From assembly GCA_029378245.1 (NCBI GenBank), contig JARKIF010000021.1, positions 620,001-684,000 on the forward strand: a DNA stretch of 64,000 nt, written 5' to 3'. The stretch is from Roridomyces roridus. Lineage: Eukaryota > Basidiomycota > Agaricomycetes > Agaricales > Mycenaceae. The translations under genes and the position numbers were made by a program. This document shows positions 12,001 to 23,183 of this stretch, one piece after another (position 1 is the first letter of the stretch; each line of letters opens with the position of its first letter). Under the pieces are notes generated by a model that saw only the letters and a program-made list of their open reading frames with translations, was not told the DNA's origin and searched no databases.

Positions 12001-13706
12001 TGGAGTGTTGATCAGGCGGCACAGGGCTGGCAGTGTGGCCTGCATAGATTTTTCACCGTGAAGACATCCGTGGTGTCCAGGGAACTCGAGGAGGGCTTAT
12101 TCGGTGCTGTCCGCTGCAAGCTGGATTGTTCTCACCGAGTTCTCACGGGTTTAGGCGGGTACCCGCGGGTGGGCAGAAAACTCGACGATGGACCCGTACC
12201 CGTACCCGAAGCGACCCGTACCCGAGGCCCGCGGCGGGTATCCCGGCCCGTGGCGATCACTACTCGCGAGAGGTCGCGCATTGAAACCGGAGGCAGCTGC
12301 TGCAGGCTCAAGTCCAGCTAGTACCAAAGCGGCAATTGTAAACATGGGCAAGAAACCCAAGGGAAGCAAAGTTGAAACAAAGAGCTAGAAGATGGCAGTG
12401 TGCTGAAAGGAGGAGTGTGATGCACGTGACAGATCACAGAGGTGACTCACGGCTTTGTTACTGCTTGCCTCCTGCCTCAACTTCAACTTCCTGCCTCCAA
12501 CGCAATCCTGAAGGACCATTGACCCACCCTTTCAGCTGCTTGACTGATCAGCGACCTGGATCAAGTCTTGCCGTAGCTTCCCTTGAGACGGCAATGGGCT
12601 GCCTGGGCACCGATGTTCCAGTGTTTGACGAGGAGGCCGGGCCCGGGGAGTCGAGACTCGAGACGAAGTTTGCCCTAATCATCGCGGCTGAGTGTCTGTC
12701 GCTTTTCGTGCCGTCACTGGTGCGTCGGCACTTGTACTTATCCTTTTGAGGGCAGAACCGGACAATGCTATCCGTTCCGCCGCGTCAGGCAGGACTAGTC
12801 TAAAGTGAGTTGGATCTGTTGTGCAGATGTTCTTTCATCGTATGCGTCAATTCTTTTCCTTTCTACTAGTAGGATAGGTTACAGAAAGCTTCCTGCCAGT
12901 AGAAAGAGTTCCCACTGCAGCTCGGGGTTCGACTTTTCGCAACTGTGAATATAATGCCTGTGAGTTCAGCTTTTTGTAAATACGGCACGGCGAGCAGGCG
13001 GCATTTTCCCGAGGAGAGCCTTCATTTTTTGCCATAAAATCAGGGGTCTCCGTCGGAATAAACTCAAGGTCACACCACAGTGACACTGGTCTTTTCGAGT
13101 GCTGCTGCATCAAGTTGAAGATAGGGCTCGGATCACCGCTGATGTAAATCATCTTCCTTCCTTTCATCCACCACGACCGTCCCCTATTCCGGCTTGTGCT
13201 TATCGATTTCTTTCTGTCTTTCCCCTCGTTCTCAGCCACGCATCACGCGCTCGTGGTGTACCGGCTGTGGGCCCGGGGAGTCGGACACTGTCGGAGACCG
13301 CCCGAAGACGCTAGATCTAAGCAAAATCTAAGTCTTGGCGATATGCAAGTGCCAACTTGAAGCGCTCAACGAAGCTCTTTCCATGTGGATTCTATTTTAA
13401 TCCTCGAGTGTACCGAGACTTTCGTTCCGCAATCATGGATCGGCATGCCACCGTCGATCCAGGCAGTATGGTGGCTTATGGTGGTCCTTCGGGAAACCGG
13501 AAGTACATAGAACCGGTCCCACTGCACTGCAGTGCACTGCACAGATAAGAGTTAGATAAGAGCCTTGCCGCATGTTGAAGATCAAAACCAAACCCTGATG
13601 TGCAAGCACAATCATGTGTGTCGCTTGGCAACGCTTCTGCTCCTTACCGTTCGATGTCCTCGCTGGGTTGGACTGGTAGCACATGCTCGTGAAAGAGGAC
13701 CTTGGG
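9064..13706. other. Gene-poor repeat-rich interval
   Basis: I see no gene I can support. Open frames occur (for example 10158-10985 on the plus strand), but their translations show no recognisable domain and no codon bias like that of the neighbours. From 11035 to 12270 the DNA is rich in ACCCGT/ACGGGT hexamers and inverted repeats (separate entry). Around 12925-12950 there is a plus-strand tRNA T-arm fragment (CGGGGTTCGACTTTTCG). Confidence 0.4.
11093..12270. repeat. ACCCGT-hexamer clusters with inverted repeats
   Basis: A perfect 16-bp palindrome built on GGGTAC/GTACCC lies at 11093-11108. Runs of ACCCGT follow at about 11101-11115, 11783-11800 and 12187-12215. A perfect 26-bp inverted repeat pairs 11732-11757 with 12245-12270, enclosing 487 bp, and the hexamer clusters lie just inside both arms. 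The arrangement resembles a small inverted-repeat element with hexamer-rich subterminal regions. I could not find a convincing target-site duplication. Confidence 0.5.
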
Positions 13707-13713
13707 TATAAAA
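13707..13713 (+). promoter_or_regulatory. TATA box of the aspartic protease gene
   Basis: TATAAAA lies about 95 bp before the ATG at 13808. It is followed by a pyrimidine-rich leader that would serve as the transcription start region, a usual layout for highly expressed secreted-enzyme genes of fungi. Confidence 0.5.
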
Positions 13714-13807
13714 TCTGGCTCCTCGATCCTCTATTCCCCAGTTTGAGTTCGACCTAGCTTCACTCGCCACGCCCATTCTCTTGGACTCCATCCCTTCCCT
13801 GCCCACC

Positions 13808-15334
13808 ATGTTCAACAAATCCGCACTCCTTCTCGCTGTCACGCTCGCCATCTCCGCCGTAGCGACCCCCGCCCCCGCGCCCGAGTCTGCCACCGCCTCG
13901 GGAACGATCATCCCTCTGCGGAAACGAAGTGCGCTCACCACCGCCGACGGCGTCTTCGACCACGACAAGGCTATCGCTGCCAACGTCGCCACCATCAACA
14001 AGCACCGCCAAAATCTCATCAATCTCGAGAAGAACAAGGGTGCTGCTGCATTCCGTGCCGTATGTAATTTCTCCGCCGCAGTTGGCCGATTCGCACTGAC
14101 TGGATCCATTTTGGTAGGGCACGTCGATCAAGCCGCTTGCTAAGCTTCCCGCCGCTGTCGAGGCTCGGATGACGCGCCGCGCGGAGAAACGTCAGGCCGA
14201 GAAACTCACTGACGAGGAGGACGACACTGAGTGGGCCGGCACGATCTCGATCGGCACTCCCGCGCAAAAGTTCCTCATCGACTTTGACAGTGCGTAACCC
14301 CGTCTCGGTCTTGCAATTGAATCCAGGTTGACGTTGTTTCTCCAGCTGGTTCTTCTGACTTGTGGATCCCGTCGTCGAGCTGCTCAAGCTCTACCTGCAA
14401 GTCCAAGTCGAAGTACGCTGCTTCGTCGTCGTCGACTTCGTCCAAGAAGAGCGGCACGTTCTCTATCGAGTACGGCGATGAGTCCACCGTCAGCGGCCCC
14501 ATTTACACTGATACTGGTGTGTTCCACATTACCATCCTACGAGTCGCAGTTGATTCATTCTGCCTCCAGTCTCTGTCGCCGGCGTCGTCGCCAAGAAGCA
14601 GTATCTCAGCGCAGTGACTACCCTCTCGTCCAGCTTCTCCGGCGACCCCATCGACGGCATCCTGGGCCTCGCGTTCCCCGCCATCTCCAACCTCGACGAA
14701 AACCCGTTCTTCGTCACGGCCAACGGACAGGGCGAGACTGATGTCAACCAATTCGGATTTTACCTCGCCAGCAGCGGTTCGCAGCTGTACCTCGGTGGCA
14801 CCGACGAGGACAAGTACGATGGAGATGTCGAGTTCAACGGGGTTGACTCAAGCACTGGTTTCTGGCAGACCACCGGCGCCAAGGTGACTGTCGGCGGGTC
14901 GACTGCCGTGTCCAACTTTGACGCCATCATCGATTCGGGGACGACTCTCGCGTATGGACCCCCGGCTGCTGTGAAGAAGCTGTACGCCAAGGTTGCCGGC
15001 TCCAAGGTCTACGACTCGGATCAAGGTGTGTCTGCTGTTTTCCCTTAACCGTCCTCTGATCCTGACCCTCCCTGTTCAAGGGCTCTACTCCTTCCCTTGC
15101 GACTCCCCTCCCAAGATCGCCTTCAGCTGGGGCGGAAAATCCTGGGCCATCTCTGCCGACAACATCAACCTCGGAACAACCGAGTCTGGATCGTCCGACT
15201 GTGTCAGCTCCGTAGGCGGCACGGACCTCGGACTTGGAGACGGGGTGTGGTTGTTGGGTGATTCGTTCATGAAGAACATGTATACCGTGTTTGATTTCGA
15301 TCAGGAGGCCGTTGGGTTTGCCGAGTTGGCGTAA
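13808..15334 (+). CDS. Secreted pepsin-like aspartic protease (A1 family)
   Basis: An extracellular acid endopeptidase of the pepsin/polyporopepsin type. Five exons give a 434-residue intact frame: 13808-14059, 14118-14289, 14346-14516, 14570-15025, 15081-15334. A signal peptide (hydrophobic stretch ending ISAVATPAPAPE) is followed by a propeptide rich in Ala and Lys, ending near a basic stretch (RRAEKR) where the mature enzyme would be released. Both active-site motifs are present: DTGSSDLW, whose Asp-Thr pair spans an intron, and DSGTTLAY. The flap Tyr lies in FSIEYGD. The C-terminal WLLGDSFMKNMYTVFDFD is the usual end of the fold. A TATA box lies 95 bp upstream. The family assignment is firm; substrate preference cannot be read from the sequence. 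Confidence 0.95.
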
Positions 15335-16349
15335 GTAGGTGGTGGATTTATTTATTTGGACAATTGTAGCATTGGATAGATCTAGACTCATACCCTTGCG
15401 TTACAAAAAATGCATTACCTTCCTTCACTTCTTCTGTGCGGTTCTCAATCTAGATTTCACCAAGGAAAGTGGCTTCAACCAGTTTTGCGGCAGGTTCGGA
15501 CCGAGGTCGGATCAAACATATGAATGGGACCGGTGAGCTGCCGAGGTGAACTGCGTGTCATGACTATTTGTGACCTCATACCTCAATATCCCATCCCCGT
15601 ATTCGTACGAAGGCTCGTGCACTTGTCCGTTCTCCCCGACTGCCTTGCTGATGTCAAAGACTGCAAGGATGGATACCACGGCTATCCACATCGACGACTC
15701 TGCCAGATGCCTGCCTGGACATACTCTGTTGTCATTGTCAGTGAGTCCTCACCGAACCTAGAGTCCAGGGCCATCTACACACCGCCGTCCAAAACCGAAA
15801 GCAGCTTGGGGATCTTTAACTGCTGGGTTGAGTTTCCCGTTCAAGAGAAATCGCTCGGGTTTGAATATGTGCGGATCAGGGTACATAGTCTAAAAAACCG
15901 CTCCGTGAATCCTGTTGGAAGAGAGAGGCTGGAAAATGCACCTCGTCGTGAAGAATTGCCCTGAATTTATCAGTAGGTGTTTCGACCACGGTACGTATGA
16001 TGACGCTCAACATGAATTAGCCAGCACGAGAGACTTGGCAGGAATTCTGTAGCCACGATATTCGTCTTCAACTCTGAGAAAATGCGGAATACCTGGTTCC
16101 TTGCGTGAGTATCATGTCAACTTACAAGGACACAAGGAAAGGATCGAACCGACGAGCAACACAACCTTCCATCGCAAGACTTCTTTAACGAGTGCCGCAA
16201 CATACGGCATTTCCTCCTGATCTCCGAAGTCCGGCAGGTGGTCTTCCTGGACAACCAAGTCAATTTCTCGCTGAGCCTTTACTTGGGCATCAGGATTGGC
16301 CAGCATTGCCAGGAAGAATGTGTACAAGGCCGATACGGTGGTGTCGGCA

Positions 16350-18090
16350 TGTCGCAAATTTATTTTTCGCCCGATAAGCCCTTACAGCCATATCAGATGC
16401 TGAACATGCACGATATTGGCCAAACCATGGCATATCAGGCCAGTCAGACAGGATAAGGGGTATTCAGCGGTCATCAGAATCTGGCCAGACGGTGGTCAGA
16501 CGACTGTCAGGGCTGATCATGCAATATTCACACAATTGGGGGTCAGGTTTCTAATTCAATGTATTTATTTGATAGCATACATGCTTCTCGACATTGAGGT
16601 GACACAGGAACATATCTCCGTCGACTGCATCAATCAGAAGATGGAGGCTCACCTGCAAGCGAGATGATGAGGACCAAGGAGAAGTCGGCCTTCTCAGAAA
16701 CATCCGTCCCACAACGTGCCCGGATGCCGGCTGCTGCGTTCTGCCTCTTGAACGACAGCAGGACCACCCGTTCTAGCAGCGCAAGCGGCACAATTGAAGA
16801 ACACAGTCCCGAGGGGGACAGCTGTTCTTCAAGTCATTCCAGCGAAGGATGTCCGCACATGCGGAATATTCAAAATTGTCAGTGGAAGAAAGAAGTGCGA
16901 AGCCGTGGATCGAAGTCGCGAAAGAGAGATGTGCCACATGCGAGCGACGTTGCCGGAGGATCTGCGGGATGCGGCGAGCGTGGTTGATTAAGGCGGCGCG
17001 CCTGCTTCGATTCTCGGCTGCTCATGATGTACTTGACGAACGGCCCCAGGTGTCATATGCGTACCACTGTCGAGATCTTCCGCGTGTGGGACGAGGCGTT
17101 GTTCGACTCTGCGTCGCGTGATGGGAGCTGGGGCCTCGGCGAAAGCACTGCGAGACGCGATCACATCACTGATGGAGGGGGTGCGAATTGAGGAAGACGA
17201 GGATTTAGGAAGCGGGCAAGAACGACTCGGAGGAGTCTCGGAGTCAAAGTGAGGAAACACGGGGAATGCAGGCGGAAGAAGGAATGCTGGGGAAACAGGA
17301 AGGAGGCGGGGACATATAGACACATAGGTCGCTCCTTGGACTCCTTCGTCGGAACTGGCAATCGCTGCCAATCTACTTCCAATCGTCTCGGACACGTGAA
17401 GTGTCTAGACCTCGGCAAACTGCAGCGGCGATAGCGCAGGACAGAAAAGGGTCGGTGGTCGTGCTGGCCAAGTGACGTCAGTGGCACTGCAGCGGATCAA
17501 GGACTTCATCAGCCCGCGAGCGAGACCAACAAGTTTCCCGTGCGGCACTGTAACCAGTGTAAGGGCCAGTCATTTTCAGCATGGGGCGGCAAAATAGTGC
17601 CCCAGAGAAATGCCGTTTAGGTTGAGGCGTGAAAGGACGCAGGAAAAAAGTTGAGTTACAACATGTATGGAACATGTTGCCTACATGTCACAATGTGCAC
17701 GTAGTCAAGTGGTTAGTACTCTTAGATTTAATTAGATAGATTCCCGTGAGGTAGCTCGTTCAAATCCCTAAAGTCGTAAGAAAGAAATTGTATCTAAGAG
17801 TGAGATCAGTGAGTCAGTAGAGAAATGAAGACACAGAGCAGTAAGAGAGAAAGGAGTAGCATTTTTTCCCTTTATCCCTTTCCAAATTGCCCTACCAGTG
17901 AGGCCCGATAAGCCCTTACCATGCCTGACAAGGCCCTCAAACCTGACCAGGTCTGACGAGCCTGATCAGCGTCTGATCAGCGGCGGATTCGGAATTTATC
18001 AAGGATATCAGCTTCCCGTAAGGCTGGCCGCCTTATCAGCCCAGATCCGGCCGAGTCAGCGCTAATTTGCCGAAAAAGAAATTTGCGACA
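16350..18090. mobile_element. TIR DNA transposon (non-autonomous) inserted in a P450 exon
   Basis: The ends are near-perfect terminal inverted repeats: TGTCGCAAATTT followed by (A/C)TTTTTCG at 16350 and, inverted, at 18090. The host P450 sequence closes up exactly if the element and one copy of the flanking CA are removed, so the target-site duplication is the dinucleotide CA. A 16-bp motif, CCCGATAAGCCCTTAC, is present in the same orientation near both ends (16370-16385 and 17904-17919). Short GTCAG/CTGAC and CTGATCAGC motifs crowd the subterminal regions, as transposase-binding sites do. The interior has no recognisable transposase. A 2-bp duplication fits CACTA-like superfamilies of basidiomycetes, but the termini are not CACTA, so the superfamily is open. 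Confidence 0.8.
17696..17760 (+). ncRNA. tRNA-like sequence with intact Pol III boxes (SINE head)
   Basis: Inside the transposable element, TAGTCAAGTGG (box A match) is followed about 45 bp later by GTTCAAATCCC (box B match), the layout of an internal RNA polymerase III promoter. The acceptor stem does not pair well, so this is unlikely to be a working tRNA gene. The downstream A/G-rich stretch to about 17860 suggests a tRNA-derived SINE nested in the element. Confidence 0.4.
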
Positions 18091-19319
18091 CACCGGCCAT
18101 GTACATGGCAGCCGCAGCGTCTTTGACCGTTGTTTCTTGGTACTTTTGATCAAAGCCTTGGCTGACGAAGGAAGGTTTTGCATCCCCTGAAGTCTGCACA
18201 AGATTGACCTCTAGATTGCGGAGAAATTATGTGCAACATACGATGCACCGTTGGCACTCATCAAAAGCTGCGTTTCTGACAGCATCACTCAAGACTCGAC
18301 CCTGGCGTGCGATCCGTTGAAAGCCTGAGCCAGGCATCCATTCTGGGGCATATTTTAGCAGCGGAAGAAAGTCCTGGTGAGTTGGATCAGATCAAAATGA
18401 TGGAATCAAAGAGAGTCTGCCCACAACGAAAAAGCGGCCGGGCACGACTTGAGCTGTGCATTCGATAGATGCTTTGGCCAAGGCAATGTACGGATCGTCA
18501 ACAGGCTGAACATCAATGGAATAGGTCAGTGGGATGATTAATTCGCCTGCCATTCTTCGCGGAATGAGACCAAGCTCAAAAGCAGAGTCGCGATCACCTA
18601 CAATCTTATGTGGTCTAGAAAGGCCTCTGGAGAGTGGAGAATCCGACGGATGAGTGCGTGAGCGGCTGTACGTTGTTGTGGTCGGAAGGATTTTGCAGCC
18701 GCGGCGTTGAGCCCTCCGTTGCATAAACGCCGTTGGGTCCGCCTGCGGAATGAAATTTGGAAATGAACACACCGCGAATGGAGACTGGAATATGCTCACC
18801 ATTTTTCTCCTGCTCAGGTATCAAGCTTAGCCCAGAGTAGTTGTGAACCCGCGCACCATATCCAAGGTTCATTACGGGAATCATGTCAGGCCTGGATAGA
18901 TTGCTGCGAAGCCAAGCACGAACCCAACAGAAAACCGAACCCCATCAACTCCATCATGTGTTGCACCGGCCTGTCCGAGTAGATAGAGGACCGCTTGTCC
19001 AATAACGCCTCGGCTGCTTCGAGTGAGGACAGAATTATGATTGACGTTCCTGCCAGATTGAGGTGAATAATGTCGGAATCTGAAGCAGTCAGTATTTCCA
19101 AGGACCTGAATGTCAAACCAACAGACTATATTGTCGACTCCAGCGCATACACACTTCCCATAGAGGCAACTGCAGCCCACGAAAGTCCAACAAATTCCCG
19201 ATGATGGGAAGCTTGCGCGGTCCTGGTGGAAGAGGTAATTTTGGACCGACAGAGTTGACGAGCCAATAGAAACACAGCGCGACGATGGGGAGCATCCACC
19301 AGAGCAAGGGGTGCGACAT

Positions 19320-19630
19320 TTGGTGTGGGAGTCGGGGTCAAGCGACCTGGATACTATATATAAGAGACTCGGCAGTGGGCACTTGCCCATACTTTACATC
19401 GACGGACGTCCGACGGGAGTGTTTCCATGTGGATGATACCCGACCTCCGCGGTACTGTATGGGCCACAAAAGGCGCCACCCGATGTCCACGGTTCGCACA
19501 TGCTACCTCACAAAAAATTATCAATAACGGAGAGCGCTGGCGCACGGAACTCGGCCGCACCGGGGTTTCGAGGTATGCAGCCGCCTTATATTTATCCAGC
19601 CATCTCGATCCTGCGATTCTCGTGGGCTCA
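19320..19630. promoter_or_regulatory. Shared 311-bp promoter region of two divergent P450 genes
   Basis: The two P450 start codons lie 311 bp apart and point away from each other. A TATATATAA sequence occurs near 19352 and could serve the minus-strand gene. A second AT-rich site, TTATATTTAT near 19586, lies about 45 bp before the plus-strand ATG. The paralogues may once have been co-regulated from this segment. Confidence 0.4.
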
Positions 19631-21781
19631 ATGGCCATGTACACCTCCTTCTTCGCCCTCGTCTTTGTGGCCTGCTTTCTACTTTGGCGGAATGCCTCGC
19701 GTCCAAAAGTCCCCTTACCCCCCGGTCCACGAAAACTCCCTTTGATCGGCAATCTACACGACATCCGCGGTCGGCGGATGTGGGAAGCGTGCAAGGAGTG
19801 GAGCAAGGAATATGGTGTGTCCAGCCTGGAGACATTCTGCCGTGGCTGCTAAAATTAACTGGCTTGCAGATTCAGATATTATTCACCTCAACCTGGTGGG
19901 AACGTCCGTCGTGTTCCTGTCCTCACTCGAAGCGATGGAAACGTTGCTGGAGAGACGCTCTTCGATCTATTCGGACAGGTAGAGTCGCGAATTCTTGCTT
20001 TTAGTGTGCTGAACAATATCCAGGCCGGCGATGCCGATGATAGAGCTGATGGGTTTCGGTTTCCTGATATGTGGGTCCACCTCTCGATTACGGACGTATA
20101 TTTGAACGGAATTTCCAGCCAGCCTGAGATACGGTATGCGATTTTGAACCACAAACACAGAATCTAATCGCTTTCAGGAAACGAATGGTGCGCTCCTGAC
20201 TCCGGAAGATCTAGTACTCACCTTGAAAACGCAGGCGTGTGCAGCGGCGTCTGATGAATCAACGTCTCAACGTATCAGAATGCAAGACGTTCAGACCACA
20301 AGAACTCACAGCTGTTCATGCCCTTCTCCGACGACTCCTACACACCCCGGATGAGTTCCTTGACCATATTAGACTGTGCGGCTATTCATCTCATTCGCCC
20401 CCGTATCACGATTGACGAGCCGAAGCATGGCCGGAGAATTGATCATACCTCTCACCTACGGCATCCGCGTGCAGCCAGTGTACGACCCGTATATCACTTT
20501 GGCAGAGGAAGGCGTGCATCAGGTCATACAAGTCGTCCCAGGGCGCTTCCTCGTCGTGAGTGGAATCGCTTTCTAGAACTCAAGCTAAAATTCCATCTCA
20601 CCTTAAGGACTTTCTCCCCTTCCTCAAATATGTCCCGGAGTGGATGCCCGGTGCGGATTTCCAGCGGGTGCTGAGGGAGGCGAGGGAGTCCCTTTCGATG
20701 AGACCAAACGTCAACTGGTACGTGGGTCGACCCGTTCTGCGGCGTATTAATCATTTTTGTGGGCAGAATACAGGTGAAGCCCAACCTTGCTTCGCTGTCG
20801 ACGCCCTCCGCGAGCTAGAGTTCGAGGGAGCGGACAAATATTACACCGAAGAAGCGGTCAAAGACGTGGCGGCAGCAATGTACGGTGCCGGAGCGGACAC
20901 GAGCGTCTCCGTGCTCTCGTCCTTTTTCCTTGCAATGCTTTCAAATCCCGAAGCGCAGAAGAAGGCGCAGAGAGAGATCGATGAGGTCGTGGGGAAAGGA
21001 CAAATGCCAGACTCTGGGGATCGGGCAGGGATGCCATACGTCGCTGCGCTGCTGAAGGAGGTGCTCAGATGGGGGACTGTGGCTCCGCTTGGTCAGCACG
21101 CGTGCCTCCTCCTTTGAGCCGGAATTCTGACTTTTGAGTGAAGCTCTCCTCCACTTCCTCACGGTGGAGGACGAGTATCGCGGGTACCGGATCCCGGCCA
21201 ATTCCATCATATTCATGAACTTGTGGTAAGTGTCCGTCGAGTCTTTGAAGTGGCGTTGATCCAGGCAGGGCCATCCTGAATGACGAGGTGAGTCAGACTC
21301 CTCGTTTGAATATCATCACAACATACGATGGTTCAGAAAATGTACCCCGACCCTCACACCTTCAACCCCGATCGATTCCTTCTGGACGGGAAGCCTAACC
21401 AAGCAGTGCAGGATCCATCCGCTGTCTTTGGTTTCGGGCGACGGTACGTACCGTCCTTTCAACTCCTGCCTCAGCCTCCTCATCTCGGCAGAATCTGCCC
21501 CGGACGCCACCTCGCGGACGCCTCGGTCTGGTTGACCATCGTCTCCATACTCGCCATGTTCGACATCACCAAGCCAGTGGGAGAAGACGGTCAAGTTATC
21601 GAGCCCTCGTACGAATACACCGAAGGGATTATATGGTGCGAGGGTGCCACCGCCAATGGAATTCAGCCATACACTTACCTCGATTCTATCCAGCGCACCA
21701 GTCCCGTTCAAATGCTCGATCCGACCTCGATCTCAGGTTGCGGTGGACGCCGTCCAAGCTACTACCTTCAGCGGTGTTTAA
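19631..21781 (+). CDS. Cytochrome P450 monooxygenase, intact, 14 exons
   Basis: A membrane-anchored microsomal P450 that would oxidise a small hydrophobic substrate with electrons from NADPH-P450 reductase. Fourteen exons give 504 residues with no stop: 19631-19814, 19870-19978, 20024-20070, 20119-20133, 20178-20187, 20235-20375, 20426-20555, 20608-20721, 20767-21091, 21144-21225, 21269-21287, 21337-21443, 21492-21635, 21694-21781. Landmarks: N-terminal anchor, hinge PLPPGPRKLPLIGNL, helix C region YGNEWRVQRR, I-helix AGADTSVS, ExxR in KEVLRW, the PERF-type segment FNPDRFL, and the heme loop FGFGRRICPGRH with ligand Cys. Exons of 10, 15 and 19 nt are unusual; the 10-nt one is conserved in the broken paralogue. 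It resembles the CYP families expanded in Agaricomycetes. The substrate is unknown. Confidence 0.9.
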
Positions 21782-22374
21782 TTCTGAGATGTAGTGAAAG
21801 GCATGTTTACACTGTGAGATGCGTCAAGGAATGTAAGAACGCGCTTGTGGAAATGTAAACACCTTCCACGCAGTGATGACATTCCACCATGGACGGCCTC
21901 GAGCTGAGATCGTAGCGACATCCACAGGAGATGGCGCGCGTCTATCAGCAGAAAAGGCGGCGACGCCGATGCCACGCAAATACGATTGAAAGCCCAAGTC
22001 CGAGGCAGCGAGGAAAGGGATTGCTCATGTCAGAGACACGGTGGTGGTCAGGAGCAGGCCGGTAAGCGACGTGATTGATCCGGATACATAATGACAAATA
22101 CTCGGGCGGAGTTCAAATCCCAATGGCTGCTTGATGGCTCCACGAGCAAAGTTTGGAAGAGTGGATCCGAAGTGGATCCGAAACCAAGTGCTCGAGGGAA
22201 GACCGAGGACTCAATTTTTATGAGCAGCTTGCATCCACCCCTCACACGGCTCGTGATGGCTCTGATTTTGCATTATTAATGGAATTTCTAATGCTGGTAA
22301 TGGCGTTTGTCATCTTGTTCAACTTGAATAAATTGAGGTCCTCGTGCCAAGGTCGTACCTAAGTCTCACCACCC
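21782..22374 (+). other. Intergenic region between P450 and GST
   Basis: No gene or repeat is evident. The GST start at 22375 follows an AT-rich stretch (about 22270-22340) that may contain its promoter. Confidence 0.4.
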
Positions 22375-23118
22375 ATGCTCGTCGTGCACCACGTCCAACG
22401 TTCTCAATCCGAGCGCGTCGTCTGGCTCTGCGAAGAGCTAGGTATTCCGTACGAACTCAAAGTCTATCAACGTGACCGCGCGACACTCCTGGCCCCGCCC
22501 GAATTCAAAGCACTGTTGCGAATTTTTCCCCGTTTTTCTTTACCTCCTTGATCAATTTTCCGTAGGCACCCCACCGGAGCTGCGCCCATCATCCAGGATG
22601 GGACTATCACCCTCGCCGAGTCGAGCGCCATAATGGAATACATCGTGCAAAAATACGCGCCGGACTCGCGCCTCAGACTCCCCGCCTCGGACCCAAATTT
22701 CGGGGAGTACATCTACTGGTACCACTATGCCATCGGTTCGGTCCAGGCCTTCATCAGCATCCCGATGTTCTTGCGTCGGGCGGGCGTCGACTCCACGAGT
22801 CCGACGGCACAGCGCCTCGATCAACGGTTGGGGAACGCGTTGAAATACATTGATGCGCGGCTACAGGAGACAAACGCGTATCTTGCGGGCGGGGAGCTCA
22901 CGCTCGCGGATATTTACATGTTCTACCAGACGACGACGGTCCGGTTGTTTCATCCGTTTGCTTTGACGGCCTATCCGGGGATTCTGGCATGGGTGAGGCG
23001 TGTTGCGGAGCGGCCGGGGTATAGGAGGTTTATCGAGAAGGCAGAGCAGGGAGACGATCGTGGGGTTGTTCCCACTGTGATGGAGGAAGAGCCGGAGCCG
23101 ATGCGTCCGGGAATGTAA
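22375..23118 (+). CDS. Glutathione S-transferase (Gtt1/GST-like)
   Basis: A cytosolic enzyme conjugating glutathione to electrophiles or acting as a glutathione peroxidase. Two exons, 22375-22514 and 22566-23118, give 230 residues. The N-terminal thioredoxin-like domain shows HHVQRSQSERVVWLCEELGI, where a Ser near the N-terminus would activate glutathione, then HPTGAAPIIQDG with the cis-Pro and LAESSAIMEYI with the glutathione-binding E-S pair. The all-helical C-terminal domain ends with AYLAGGELTLADIYMFY, the conserved N-capping region, and AERPGYRRFIEKA. Length and layout match fungal Gtt1-type GSTs. It lies between a P450 and an mpaB-like oxygenase, so a role in coping with their reactive products is possible but is inference. 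Confidence 0.92.
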
Positions 23119-23183
23119 AAACGCACATTGTGGAAATATAGAGATTGCATGGTATTCGTACACATCGTCGGACAACCGGGGAT

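Larger units (their letters stand above)
15512..19319 (-). pseudogene. Cytochrome P450, disrupted by a 1.74 kb transposable element
   Basis: A microsomal class II P450, close paralogue of the neighbouring plus-strand P450. From the start at 19319 it shows an N-terminal membrane anchor, the hinge LPLPPGPRKLPIIGN, YNSDIIHLNLAG, a 10-nt microexon at 18800-18809 (giving the EKW of YGEKWRTQRR), MAGELIIPLTYSIDVQPVDD, DFLPLLKYAPEWMPG and the start of the I-helix (AAAAMYMAG). There it is cut at 18090. The matching second half (ADTTVSALYTFFLAM) resumes at 16349, then KEVLRW (ExxR), FGFGRR and CPGRHLAESS (heme ligand Cys). The stop is at 15512-15514. A second lesion is visible: the donor after LANSW reads TG|TTGAGC where the paralogue has TG|GTAAGT. 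I therefore call it a pseudogene. Confidence 0.8.

Noticed and set aside
11783..12215. ACCCGT runs considered as telomere-like repeats.
   Set aside because: The unit differs from the fungal TTAGGG/CCCTAA telomere repeat, and the runs are short and in both orientations.
16664..17121. Possible zinc-cluster or transposase-like coding sequence inside the P450 transposon.
   Set aside because: Cysteines fall in several frames and no spacing fits a Zn2Cys6 or DDE domain.
17050..17400. Minus-strand open frame rich in Pro/Ser within the transposon.
   Set aside because: No recognisable feature; likely a shadow in GC-rich DNA.
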